A DNA stretch of 64,000 nt from assembly GCF_031432425.1 (NCBI RefSeq), contig NZ_JAVKPH010000002.1, positions 241,235 through 305,234 on the forward strand, in the 5' to 3' direction. A program made the translations under genes and the position numbers. Source of the stretch: Ruixingdingia sedimenti. GTDB lineage: Bacteria > Pseudomonadota > Alphaproteobacteria > Rhodobacterales > Rhodobacteraceae. A model generated the notes under the pieces. It saw only the letters and a program-made list of their open reading frames with translations. It made no database searches and was not told the origin of the DNA. Positions 16,263-23,947 of the stretch are shown piece after piece; positions within the stretch are counted from its first letter, which is position 1; the number at the start of each line of letters is the position of its first letter.

Positions 16263-17945
16263 TCGGCCCTGCGGGTCATCACGACCGCAACCGCCCTCAT
16301 CCTCGCCAGCGCCCCCGCACATGCGCAGGACGGATGCCCCCCCGGCGATACCCCCTTCGCGCCCTTCTACGCCGACCCCGCGCGTTTCACCCGGGCGCTG
16401 GCGGCGACCGAGGGCCAGCCCGCGCCCTCGGCCCCGCCCACCGGGCTGATCGTGCCGCATCATCTGGAGATCCCGGAGCTGATCGCCGGGGGTATCCGCC
16501 TGTCGGAAGCCACGCGGCCCGACCGGATCGTGGTGCTGTTCCCCGACCATTTCTTCAAGCTCCGCCGCCCCTTCGCCACCACGGGGCGGGGGTTCGACAC
16601 GGTTCTGGGGCCGGTGCCGGGCGACCCGGCGGGGGCGGCGGCGTTACGCGCGGCGAGCCCGCTCATGGAGGACTCCTGCCTTTTCGCCCGCGACCACGGG
16701 CTGCGCGCGGTGCTGCCCTTCATCGCGGCGCTTCACCCCGGCGTGCCGGTGCTGCCGGTGGCCGTCGCCATCAGTTCCACCCGTCCGCAGTGGGAGGATC
16801 TGGCGACCGCCATGACCCCACTGGCCGGGCCGGGCACGCTGATGGTGCAGGCGACCGACTTTTCCCATTACCTGCCGCTGCACGAGGCCCGCCAGCGCGA
16901 CCAGCAGGTGCTGAACCTGCTGGCGGCGGGGGATCTCGATGCGATCGCGGGCCTGCGCCAGCCAGACCATGTGGATTCGCTCGGCGCGATGTATGTCACG
17001 CTGGCGCTGCAACAGCGGCTGCACGGCGCGGCGCCCGTCGTCGTCGCCAACCGCAATTTGCAGGAACTCACGCCGCGTTTCGTGGCGGAAACCACCAGCT
17101 ACATCACCGCCGCCTTCCTGCCCCCCGGCGCGGTGGCCGACCCGATCCAGCCCGACAGCCCCGTCTACATGCTCGGGGGCGATCTGTTCCTCGGGCGCAG
17201 CCTGCCGCGGCTGCTGGCGGACGAACTGGCGGCGGACCGCGTGGCGCAGGCGGCGCTGGCGGCGACGCGGGGGCGGCCCTTGGTGCTGAACCTCGAAGGC
17301 GTGCTGCTGCCCGATCTGCCGGGAAACCTGCCGCATCTGGTGCTGGCGAGCCCCGCGCAGATGGTGCTGGACTGGGCGCGGCGGCTGAATGTCGTGGCGT
17401 TCGGCCTTGCGAACAACCACACGAACGACATCGGCCTCTCGGGCGTGGCGGAAACGCTGGCGGCGCTGCGGGCCGGGGGAATGGCGCATATGGCGCAGGG
17501 CGCGGCGCTGGACCTGCCGGGCGTCACGCTGGTGGCGCTGAGCGATCTGGACGGCGCCGCCGACCCGCCCTTCGACCGGCTGGGGCCCGGAATGCTCGAC
17601 CGGCTGGTGCGGCCGGATGCGGCGGTGCCGGTGGTGGCCTTCGTCCACTGGGGGCGGGAATATGTCACCGAACCGGGCCCGCGCGAGGTCTGGCTGGCCG
17701 ACCAGATGCGCCGCCGCGGCGTGGCCGCCGTGGTCGGCGCCCATCCCCATGCCGCCAGCGCCGCGCCGGTGGCGATCGGGGGCGGCGACACGCTGGTCTT
17801 TCATTCCACCGGCAATTTCCTCTTCGACCAGTTGCCGCCCGAAAGCTCGGGCGCGCTGGTGGAACTGCGGGCCTTTGCGCAAGGAACGGTGTTCCTGCGC
17901 CAGATGCCGCTGCCGCATCTTTTCGCGGCGGCGCGGGGGCGGTGA
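16218..17945 (+). CDS. Exported fusion of a MEMO-family domain and a CapA-type metallophosphatase domain
   Basis: A 575-residue protein if started at 16218. Residues about 18-35 (VITTATALILASAPAHA) form a signal peptide. Residues about 60-300 match the MEMO/AmmeMemoRadiSam protein B family (GLIVPHHLEIPELIAGGI, VVLFPDHFF, QATDFSHYLP). From about residue 313 a CapA/PgsA-like calcineurin-fold domain follows: GGDLFLGRSLP, LNLEG, GLANNHTNDIG, VAFVHWGREY, GAHPHA and HSTGNFLFD supply the metal-site residues. CapA proteins act in capsule or poly-gamma-glutamate export; the MEMO partner is of uncertain role. The start is doubtful: the first 17 residues come from an intergenic repeat, and a non-ATG start near 16269 is possible. 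Confidence 0.85.
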   Translation: MVRHRFENQPARGWPSALRVITTATALILASAPAHAQDGCPPGDTPFAPFYADPARFTRALAATEGQPAPSAPPTGLIVPHHLEIPELIAGGIRLSEATRPDRIVVLFPDHFFKLRRPFATTGRGFDTVLGPVPGDPAGAAALRAASPLMEDSCLFARDHGLRAVLPFIAALHPGVPVLPVAVAISSTRPQWEDLATAMTPLAGPGTLMVQATDFSHYLPLHEARQRDQQVLNLLAAGDLDAIAGLRQPDHVDSLGAMYVTLALQQRLHGAAPVVVANRNLQELTPRFVAETTSYITAAFLPPGAVADPIQPDSPVYMLGGDLFLGRSLPRLLADELAADRVAQAALAATRGRPLVLNLEGVLLPDLPGNLPHLVLASPAQMVLDWARRLNVVAFGLANNHTNDIGLSGVAETLAALRAGGMAHMAQGAALDLPGVTLVALSDLDGAADPPFDRLGPGMLDRLVRPDAAVPVVAFVHWGREYVTEPGPREVWLADQMRRRGVAAVVGAHPHAASAAPVAIGGGDTLVFHSTGNFLFDQLPPESSGALVELRAFAQGTVFLRQMPLPHLFAAARGR

Positions 17946-17946
17946 G

Positions 17947-17978
17947 GGGGCCGGGGCAAGGCCCCGGCCTGCGGACAC
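17947..17978. repeat. Short palindromic repeat GCCGGGGCAAGGCCCCGGC
   Basis: Directly after the MEMO-CapA stop codon. The same core with the tail CTGCGG recurs at 49643-49666, inverted at 23914-23940, and in a diverged form at 61097-61120. Its hairpin potential and place after a stop codon suit a terminator, though no T run follows. Confidence 0.7.
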
Positions 17979-18069
17979 AGGGGAAAATGGCGGCCGGGGC
18001 GCTGGAAACCGTTGTGCGGCGGGCGGGTTCGGGCGTAGCCTGACACGATCACGGGAATGGGAGCGGGTC

Positions 18070-19929
18070 ATGGCGGGCAGGGCGGCAGGCTGGCGCGGGG
18101 CGGTTCTGGCGGCGGCGGTGGCGGGGTTCGCCCCCACCGGCGCGGCATGGGCAGAGGCGCAGGCACCCGCACAGGCTCTGGCACGGGCAGAGGCGCCCTC
18201 CGAACGGTTGCAGGTCATCTACAACCCCGAAACCCGCGCCGTCAGCCGCCGGATGGTGCGCCTTTACGACCCCCATCCCGGCATGGCGCTGGATTTCACC
18301 TGGGAACCCGCGCCCGGCAACTGGCCCGGCATCACCCCCGACGGCTTTGCCGACGGCCCCGGCAAGGTCAGCTGGCGCGCGCCGGGGGTGGCGGGCTACG
18401 ACCCCCGCGCGGTGCACCACAGCTATGAAGGCACGCTCGCCGCCGGGCGGTTCGAGGGCCGCGGCGTCCTGCGCTACCGCGACGGCAGCCGGTACGAGGG
18501 CACCTGGGTGGCGGGCCTGCTGGAGGGCGCGGGCATGCATCTGGACGCCAGCGGCAACCGCTACGAAGGGCCCTTCGCCGCCGGGCGGGCCGAGGGGCAG
18601 GGGATCTGGCGGTCGCGCGAGGGTTGGGTCTACACCGGCGGCTTCGCCGCGGGCCAGCGCCACGGCGAGGGCCGGGTCGCGCTGCCCGGGGGCCTGCGCT
18701 ACGATGTGGTGATGGACCGGGGCGAGGAAGTGCATTCCACCCGCCCCCGGGTCTTTGCCGACGCCACGCTCGGCGGCCTCCTGCCCGCGCAATCGGGGGG
18801 CGCGGCCGGCAAGGTGGCGATGGCTGTCGTCATCGACCAGCGCGTGACCGAGGAACAATCCGTCCGCTACACCCATCATGTGGGCGAGAACGGGGTGATG
18901 ATATTCCCCATGGACGAGGAATTGCAGCGCATCTGGAACGGCGAGGCGCGGCCGGAGGATCTGTATGTCCTGACGGACATGTCGCAGATGGACTGGGACG
19001 CCACGCGCGCCTTCGCGGTGCTGGATCTGGCGACCGAGGACGGATCGCGCGTGCGGCTGAAAAGCCTCGACCTCGCTGTGGATCTCAGCATGCCGCATCT
19101 GCGCCCGGTGCTCGAGGCGCAGCCGCATGCCGGCTGCGTGGGCTTCCGGCCGAGCTTCAACTTCGTCAACCACGGCTGGGGCGCGGTGGAAAACGCGGTG
19201 GCGCGGTTCCGGTTCTCGAACCCCGACAGCTACGACTGGGAACGCCCCGCCGCCGAGCGCCCGGGGACGGACTGGTACGAATTGCCGGTGGGCAGCTTCG
19301 ACCAGGGTGCGGATGTGATGCTGCGCGACCTCTTCGTGCAGGCGGGGGCGGATGTGGCGGCGCTGGAAACCCGCCGCTTCACCTGCCCGAGCCAGGAGTT
19401 GATGGAAACCTGCTCCGCGCAGGCGCTGGCGGGGCTCGACCTCGGCGCGCTGAACGGGCATGCGGGCGGCATGGGGGTGATCAGCACCGATCTGATCGGC
19501 GAGTTGCGCTATGAATGGGTGGATGCCGCGGGGGTGCGCAACCAGGATCTGGTGCCGCTCGGCCTGCATGTCAATCTGGCGACGATCGAGGTGCCGGGGG
19601 GCCTGGCCGAATGCGGGGCGGGCGGGGCCTATGCCACCGAGGCGCCGCAGTTCCTGGAGGTGGAACTGCCCGCCGAGGGCCGGGACTACCGCATCAACAT
19701 CCCCAACCGCGGCAACCCCAACCTTGCCGAACTGCGCCGGGGGCTGAAGCTGTGGTCGCGGCAATCCTCCATGCACCGCCTGCATGTCGAGGCCGAATTC
19801 GGCGACGGCAGCATCCGCCGCTCGCCCATGGTGGAACTCTACTTCCTCCACCCCCGCACGCCGGAGTTCACCAGCACGACGACGCCGGCCAGTTGCTACC
19901 TGTCGGCGGATTACGACGATCTGTGCTAG
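18070..19929 (+). CDS. Exported MORN-repeat protein
   Basis: A 619-residue protein with a signal peptide (residues 1-28, VLAAAVAGFAPTGAAWA). Residues about 117-215 hold four MORN repeats (YEGTLAAGRFEGRGVLRYRDG, YEGTWVAGLLEGAGM, YEGPFAAGRAEGQGIW, YTGGFAAGQRHGEGRV), a beta-hairpin module that often binds lipid or partner proteins. The remaining ~400 residues match no family I recognise; they contain several cysteines (for example in GCVGFRP, FTCPSQ, ETCSA, CGAGG) that could form disulfides in the periplasm. GGGAG lies 7 bases before the ATG. It follows the MEMO-CapA gene by 124 bp and likely belongs to the same unit. Confidence 0.85.
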   Translation: MAGRAAGWRGAVLAAAVAGFAPTGAAWAEAQAPAQALARAEAPSERLQVIYNPETRAVSRRMVRLYDPHPGMALDFTWEPAPGNWPGITPDGFADGPGKVSWRAPGVAGYDPRAVHHSYEGTLAAGRFEGRGVLRYRDGSRYEGTWVAGLLEGAGMHLDASGNRYEGPFAAGRAEGQGIWRSREGWVYTGGFAAGQRHGEGRVALPGGLRYDVVMDRGEEVHSTRPRVFADATLGGLLPAQSGGAAGKVAMAVVIDQRVTEEQSVRYTHHVGENGVMIFPMDEELQRIWNGEARPEDLYVLTDMSQMDWDATRAFAVLDLATEDGSRVRLKSLDLAVDLSMPHLRPVLEAQPHAGCVGFRPSFNFVNHGWGAVENAVARFRFSNPDSYDWERPAAERPGTDWYELPVGSFDQGADVMLRDLFVQAGADVAALETRRFTCPSQELMETCSAQALAGLDLGALNGHAGGMGVISTDLIGELRYEWVDAAGVRNQDLVPLGLHVNLATIEVPGGLAECGAGGAYATEAPQFLEVELPAEGRDYRINIPNRGNPNLAELRRGLKLWSRQSSMHRLHVEAEFGDGSIRRSPMVELYFLHPRTPEFTSTTTPASCYLSADYDDLC

Positions 19930-19991
19930 GGGGCATCCCGGCGGCTGCGGGGGTGGTGAGGGCAGGGCCGGGGGCCAGCCCCCGGACCCCC

Positions 19992-20105
19992 GGGATATTT
20001 ATGGACAGAAAATGGAGGCAGGCAGCGCTCTCCCCTTGAACAAGGCGGATGCAGCTTCACCTTTCCTGAAATACTCCGGGGGTCCGGGGGCTGGCCCCCG
20101 GCGCT
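19992..20105. repeat. Composite intergenic repeat, mixed arms
   Basis: Forward arm GGGATATTTATGGACAGAAA at 19992-20011, then a reverse arm of the second type (CTTCACCTTTCCTGAAATACTCC, from 20055), followed by the palindromic tail GGGGGCTGGCCCCC. It fills most of the 258-bp gap between the MORN gene and modE. Confidence 0.8.
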
Positions 20106-20187
20106 GTCCGCGACATGGCCCTGCCGCCGGGCGTCTTCCCCCCGCTTGGGGATTGCGCCCGGCGCGGCGGGGGGCGAGGATGGCGGC

Positions 20188-20577
20188 ATGGCTGACCGTT
20201 CCGACCCCTTCCCCCCCGCCCCCCGGCTGCGCCTGCGCATCCTCTTCGGCCGCGCCATGCTGGGCCCCGGCAAGGCAGACCTGCTGGAACGGATCGGGGC
20301 CTCGGGGTCGATCTCTGCCGCCGGGCGGCAGATGGGGATGAGCTACAAGCGCGCCTGGACGCTGGTGGAGGAGTTGAACGCCGCCTTCGCCGAACCGCTG
20401 GTGGAAAGCGTGCGCGGCGGCGCGGGCGGCGGGGGCGCGGCGCTGACCCCGGCGGGGCAGGAGGTCCTGCGCCGCTATCGCGCGGTGGAGGCCGCGGCCG
20501 CGGCTGCGGGGGCGGAGGATATCGCGGCCTTGCAGGGAATGCTGCGGGCGCCCGCCGATATGTCAGCGGAAAGATAA
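20188..20577 (+). CDS. modE: ModE-type molybdate-responsive regulator, DNA-binding part only
   Basis: A 129-residue protein equal to the N-terminal winged helix-turn-helix of ModE (LLERIGASGSISAAGRQMGMSYKRAWTLVEELN at residues about 30-62). Full-length ModE has two C-terminal molybdate-binding MOP domains; these are absent, as in many short alphaproteobacterial versions, so molybdate sensing must occur elsewhere or by another route (ModC here keeps its own MOP-like domain). AGGA 7 bases upstream supports the start at 20188. It precedes modB and modC and probably represses them. Confidence 0.85.
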   Translation: MADRSDPFPPAPRLRLRILFGRAMLGPGKADLLERIGASGSISAAGRQMGMSYKRAWTLVEELNAAFAEPLVESVRGGAGGGGAALTPAGQEVLRRYRAVEAAAAAAGAEDIAALQGMLRAPADMSAER

Positions 20578-20579
20578 CG
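20556..20579. promoter_or_regulatory. Candidate Mo-box at the end of modE
   Basis: CGATAT, twelve bases, ATAACG. The two six-base ends are inverted repeats with one mismatch, and spacing matches the Rhodobacter Mo-box form CGTTATAT-N12-ATATAACG only in part. It overlaps the modE stop codon and lies upstream of the molybdate transport genes. Imperfect, so tentative. Confidence 0.3.
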
Positions 20580-20634
20580 CTTGCCTGCGCGGCGGGCCTG
20601 CGGCTATCCGGGGAGGGAGTTGCCCGGAGCCGCG

Positions 20635-20748
20635 ATGCCTGCCGTTTCCCCCGCCCCCGCCCCCGTTCCTGCCGCGCCCGGCATGCGGTTTGTGCCCGCC
20701 GCCCGCCGCCCACCCTGCGGCCCCCTGCGCCACGGGGAGGGTGCATGA
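20635..20748 (+). CDS. 37-codon reading frame in the place of modA, possible remnant
   Basis: Between modE and modB, where modA is expected, there is only a 37-codon frame rich in Pro and Ala. It has a strong GGGAGGGAG upstream, which lies at better spacing for an in-frame TTG at 20620 than for the ATG at 20635, and its TGA overlaps the modB ATG (ATGA). It has no signal peptide or ModA motif. It could be what remains of modA after an internal deletion that kept the ribosome site and the coupled stop, or a coupling leader. No function is proposed. Confidence 0.4.
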   Translation: MPAVSPAPAPVPAAPGMRFVPAARRPPCGPLRHGEGA

Positions 20749-21443
20749 CGGACTGGCTCGGCCCCGACGAATGGCGCGCGGTGGAACTGTCGCTGCGCGT
20801 GTCGCTGGTGGCGACGCTGTGCAGCCTGCCTCTGGGCATCCTCGTCGCCCATGCGCTGGCGCGGTGGCGGTTTCCGGGCAAGGCGGTGCTCAACGGGATC
20901 GTGCATCTGCCGCTGATCCTGCCGCCGGTCGTCACCGGCTATGTCCTGCTGATGACCTTCGGGCGGCGGGGCTGGGTGGGGCAGGCGCTGGACGAATGGT
21001 TCGGCGTGGTCTTTGCCTTCCGCTGGACGGGCGCGGCGCTGGCGGCGGGGGTGATGGCGTTCCCGCTGATGGTGCGCGCGATCCGGCTGTCGATCGAGGC
21101 GGTGGACCCGCGGCTGGAACAGGCGGCGGCGACGCTCGGCGCGGGCCGCGCCTGGGTGTTCCTGACGGTGACGCTGCCCCTGATCCTGCCCGGGGTGGTC
21201 GCGGGGGCGATCCTCGCCTTCGCCAAGGCGATGGGGGAATTCGGCGCGACGATCACCTTCGTGTCCAACATACCCGGCCAGACGCAGACGCTGCCCTCGG
21301 CGATCTACAGTTTCCTTCAGGTGCCGGGCGGGGATGCGGCGGCGCTGCGGCTGGTGGCGGTGTCGGTCGCGGTGGCGGTGCTGGCGCTGGCGCTGTCGGA
21401 ATGGCTGGGGCGGTTCGTCGCGGGCCGGATCGGGCAGCGATGA
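20745..21443 (+). CDS. modB: Molybdate ABC transporter permease
   Basis: A 232-residue permease with about five membrane helices and the EAA loop EQAAATLGAGRAWVFLTVTLP. The segment AFAKAMGEFGATITFVSNIPG (about residues 155-175) is diagnostic of the molybdate/tungstate family. It forms the homodimeric channel with ModC. ATGA overlaps join it to the small frame before it and to modC after it, so the unit is translationally coupled. No gene for the periplasmic molybdate-binding protein is in the window. Confidence 0.93.
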   Translation: MTDWLGPDEWRAVELSLRVSLVATLCSLPLGILVAHALARWRFPGKAVLNGIVHLPLILPPVVTGYVLLMTFGRRGWVGQALDEWFGVVFAFRWTGAALAAGVMAFPLMVRAIRLSIEAVDPRLEQAAATLGAGRAWVFLTVTLPLILPGVVAGAILAFAKAMGEFGATITFVSNIPGQTQTLPSAIYSFLQVPGGDAAALRLVAVSVAVAVLALALSEWLGRFVAGRIGQR

Positions 21444-22534
21444 GCCTCGAGGTCCGCCTGTCCCACCGCTTTCCCGGTTTCGCGCTGGAGGTGGATTTCG
21501 CCGCCCCCGGCGGGCTGACGGCGCTGTTCGGCCGGTCGGGGTCGGGCAAGACCACGGTCATCAACGCGGTGGCGGGGCTGTTGCGCCCCGATGCCGGGCG
21601 GGTGGCGGCGGGGGGCGTGGTGCTGGCCGACAGCGCGGCGGGCGTCTGGCTGCCGCCGCACCGCCGCCGCCTTGGCTATGTGTTTCAGGACGCACGGCTT
21701 TTCCCGCATCTGACGGTACGGCAGAACCTGCTTTACGGCCGCTGGTTCGCCCCCCGGGGGCCGGGCGCCGATTTCGGGCGCATCGTCGAGATGCTGGGTA
21801 TCGGCCCCCTGCTGGCCCGCCGCCCCGGCGGGCTGTCGGGGGGCGAGCGGCAGCGGGTGGCATTGGGGCGGGCGATCCTGTCGAACCCGCGCGTGCTGCT
21901 GATGGACGAACCTTTGGCCGCGCTCGACGATGCGCGCAAGGCGGAAATCCTGCCCTATCTGGAACGGCTGCGCGATGCGGCGGGGGTGCCGATCCTCTAT
22001 GTCACCCATTCGCCCGCCGAACTCGCCCGGCTGGCGACGACGGTGGTGGCGCTGGAGGCCGGGCGGGTGGTCGCCGCGGGCCCGGCGGCGGCGCTGCTGG
22101 CGGACCCGGCGGTCGCCCCGGTCTTTGGCCTGCGCGCCGCCGGTGCGCTGGTCCATGCCCGCGTCGCGGCGCAGGAAGGCGACGGGCTGACGCGGCTGGA
22201 AACCGCCGCCGGGCCGCTGTGGCTGCCGCGGGTGGAGGCGGGGGTGGGCGCCACCCTGCGCGTCCGCATCCAGGCGCAGGACGTGATGCTGGCCCTGACG
22301 CGGCCCGAGGGGATTTCGGCGCTCAATGTGCTGCCGGTGACGGTGCGGGTGCTGCGGATGGGCGAGGGGCCGGGGGCGCTGGTGCAGCTGATGGCGGGCG
22401 ATGACCCGATCCTCGCCCGCGTCACCCGCCGCTCGGCCGAGGCGCTTGGCTTGCGCCCGGGGCTGGCGCTTTTCGCGGTGATCAAGGCGGTGTCGGTCGC
22501 GCCGGGGGATGTGGCTCAGGACGGGTCGTCATAG
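21440..22534 (+). CDS. modC: Molybdate ABC transporter ATPase
   Basis: A 364-residue ATPase. Walker A GRSGSGKTT (residues about 34-42), signature LSGGERQRVALGRAI, Walker B RVLLMDEP and switch His in LYVTHSP are present. Residues about 290-360 form a MOP/TOBE domain (SALNVLPVTVRVLRMGEGPGALVQL) that binds molybdate and gives feedback inhibition in this family. The 3' end overlaps the converging radical SAM gene by 19 bp. Confidence 0.93.
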   Translation: MSLEVRLSHRFPGFALEVDFAAPGGLTALFGRSGSGKTTVINAVAGLLRPDAGRVAAGGVVLADSAAGVWLPPHRRRLGYVFQDARLFPHLTVRQNLLYGRWFAPRGPGADFGRIVEMLGIGPLLARRPGGLSGGERQRVALGRAILSNPRVLLMDEPLAALDDARKAEILPYLERLRDAAGVPILYVTHSPAELARLATTVVALEAGRVVAAGPAAALLADPAVAPVFGLRAAGALVHARVAAQEGDGLTRLETAAGPLWLPRVEAGVGATLRVRIQAQDVMLALTRPEGISALNVLPVTVRVLRMGEGPGALVQLMAGDDPILARVTRRSAEALGLRPGLALFAVIKAVSVAPGDVAQDGSS

Positions 22535-23592
22535 CGGTGGCGGTTGCCCTGCCAGTCCGTCACCCGATGGCTGCCGGGGCTGTCGCCCGGTTCCAGATAC
22601 CCCGGCCCGACCGGCACCTTGCCATGGCCCCCGGGGATGTCGAGCACATAGGTCGGCAGGCAGATCCCCGACAGCCGCCCGCGCAGCGCCGCCATGATCC
22701 GCTGGCCCTCGGCGATGGTGGTGCGGAAATGGCCGGTGCCGCGGGCAAGATCGCAATGGTGCAGATAATAGGGCCGCACCCGGTTGCGCACCAGCGCGCG
22801 GAACAGATCCTCCAGCGCCTGCGGACTGTCGTTGACGCCCCGGAGCAGGACCGTCTGCGACAGCAGCGGCACGCCCGCGCGGGCCAGCCGGGCGAGCGCG
22901 GCGCAGGCGGCGGGCGTCAGTTCCTGCGCATGGTTGGTGTGGATCACCACATGCACCGCCGGGCGGATGTCCAATGCTTCGACCAGCGTGTCGGTGATCT
23001 TCGCCGGCGCCACCACCGGCACGCGGGTGTGAAAGCGCACCACCTCGACATGCGGGATCGCGGCGAGCCGGGCCAGCACCGCGCGCAGCCGCCGCGGCGA
23101 CAGCACCATCGGGTCGCCCCCGGTCAGGATCACCTCCCATATCGCCGGGGTGCGGGCGATGTAGTCGAGTGCCGCGGCCATGTCGGCCTCGGGCAGCGCG
23201 CCGTCCTCGCCCACCACCTCGCGGCGGAAACAGAAGCGGCAATAGACCTCGCAGGTATGGGTGGCGTGCAGGATCACGCGGTCGGGGTAACGGTGGGTCA
23301 GGCCGGGCACGGGCGCATGGGCCCCGTCGCCGATGGGGTCGGCCAGTTCCTCGGGCCGGATGGTCAGTTCGGCGGCCGAGGGCACGAACTGCCGCGCCAC
23401 CGGATCGTCCGGGTCGCCGGGGGCGGCGATGGCGCCCTGCATCTCCGCCGTCAGGCGGATGCGGAAATCCGCGGCCACCTGTTCGAGCGCGGCCCTGTCT
23501 TCGGCAGGCGCCAGCCCCGCCGCCGCCAGATCCTCCACGCTCGCCAGCGCGCGGGCGGGCAGGGGGGTGACGGGGACGGGTTTCGGGGCCAT
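22516..23592 (-). CDS. Radical SAM lysine 2,3-aminomutase family protein (EpmB/KamA type)
   Basis: A 358-residue radical SAM enzyme with the iron-sulfur motif Cys114-x3-Cys118-x2-Cys121 in THTCEVYCRFCF, the PLP/substrate segments GGDPMVLSPRRL and RFHTRVPVVAP, and the C-terminal LPTYVLDIPGGHGKVP. The family converts L-lysine to beta-lysine using PLP and SAM. The length is closer to EpmB, which makes the beta-lysine used to modify elongation factor P, than to fermentative KamA (about 415 residues). No efp or epmA gene is adjacent. AAAGGA 6 bases upstream supports the start at 23592. Its 3' end overlaps modC. Confidence 0.88.
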   Translation of the reverse strand: MAPKPVPVTPLPARALASVEDLAAAGLAPAEDRAALEQVAADFRIRLTAEMQGAIAAPGDPDDPVARQFVPSAAELTIRPEELADPIGDGAHAPVPGLTHRYPDRVILHATHTCEVYCRFCFRREVVGEDGALPEADMAAALDYIARTPAIWEVILTGGDPMVLSPRRLRAVLARLAAIPHVEVVRFHTRVPVVAPAKITDTLVEALDIRPAVHVVIHTNHAQELTPAACAALARLARAGVPLLSQTVLLRGVNDSPQALEDLFRALVRNRVRPYYLHHCDLARGTGHFRTTIAEGQRIMAALRGRLSGICLPTYVLDIPGGHGKVPVGPGYLEPGDSPGSHRVTDWQGNRHRYDDPS

Positions 23593-23773
23593 GGGCGGTC
23601 CTTTCGGCGGGCCCCGCGGATATGCGGGCCCCGCGCCGCTTTGGCAAGGGTGCAGGCCCCGGCGGCAGGGCGGAAAGGGGCAGACCCGACCTGCGGGGCC
23701 GGGTCGGACTACCCGAAGGGCCCGCCGCGCCGTCACGCCCGCCTTCCGGTGGTTCTTTGGCGGAGAGGTCGGC

Positions 23774-23940
23774 GGCCTCCGGCGGGGATATTTAAGGGAC
23801 AGAAAGTGAAGAGAGCGCGCCCATCGAGGGGAAGCGATCTTCATCTTGCCTGAAATACTCCCGCGCGGAGCGCCGCCGACAGAGGTCATCAGGCGCGGCG
23901 TCCGGCGGGGGGCTGTCCGCAGGCCGGGGCTTGCCCCGGC
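23774..23940. repeat. Composite intergenic repeats filling the 355-bp gap before kamA
   Basis: The gap 23593-23947 holds no gene. A forward arm GGCCTCCGGCGGGGATATTT...GGACAGAAAGTGAA (23774-23810) is followed by a reverse arm of the second type, CTTCATCTTGCCTGAAATAC (from 23839) with tail CTCCCGCGCGGAGCGCCGCC. An inverted copy of the GCCGGGGCTTGCCCCGGC palindrome is at 23922-23940. The same pair of arms in the same order occurs at 61163-61265. Confidence 0.8.
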
Positions 23941-23947
23941 ATCCGCC

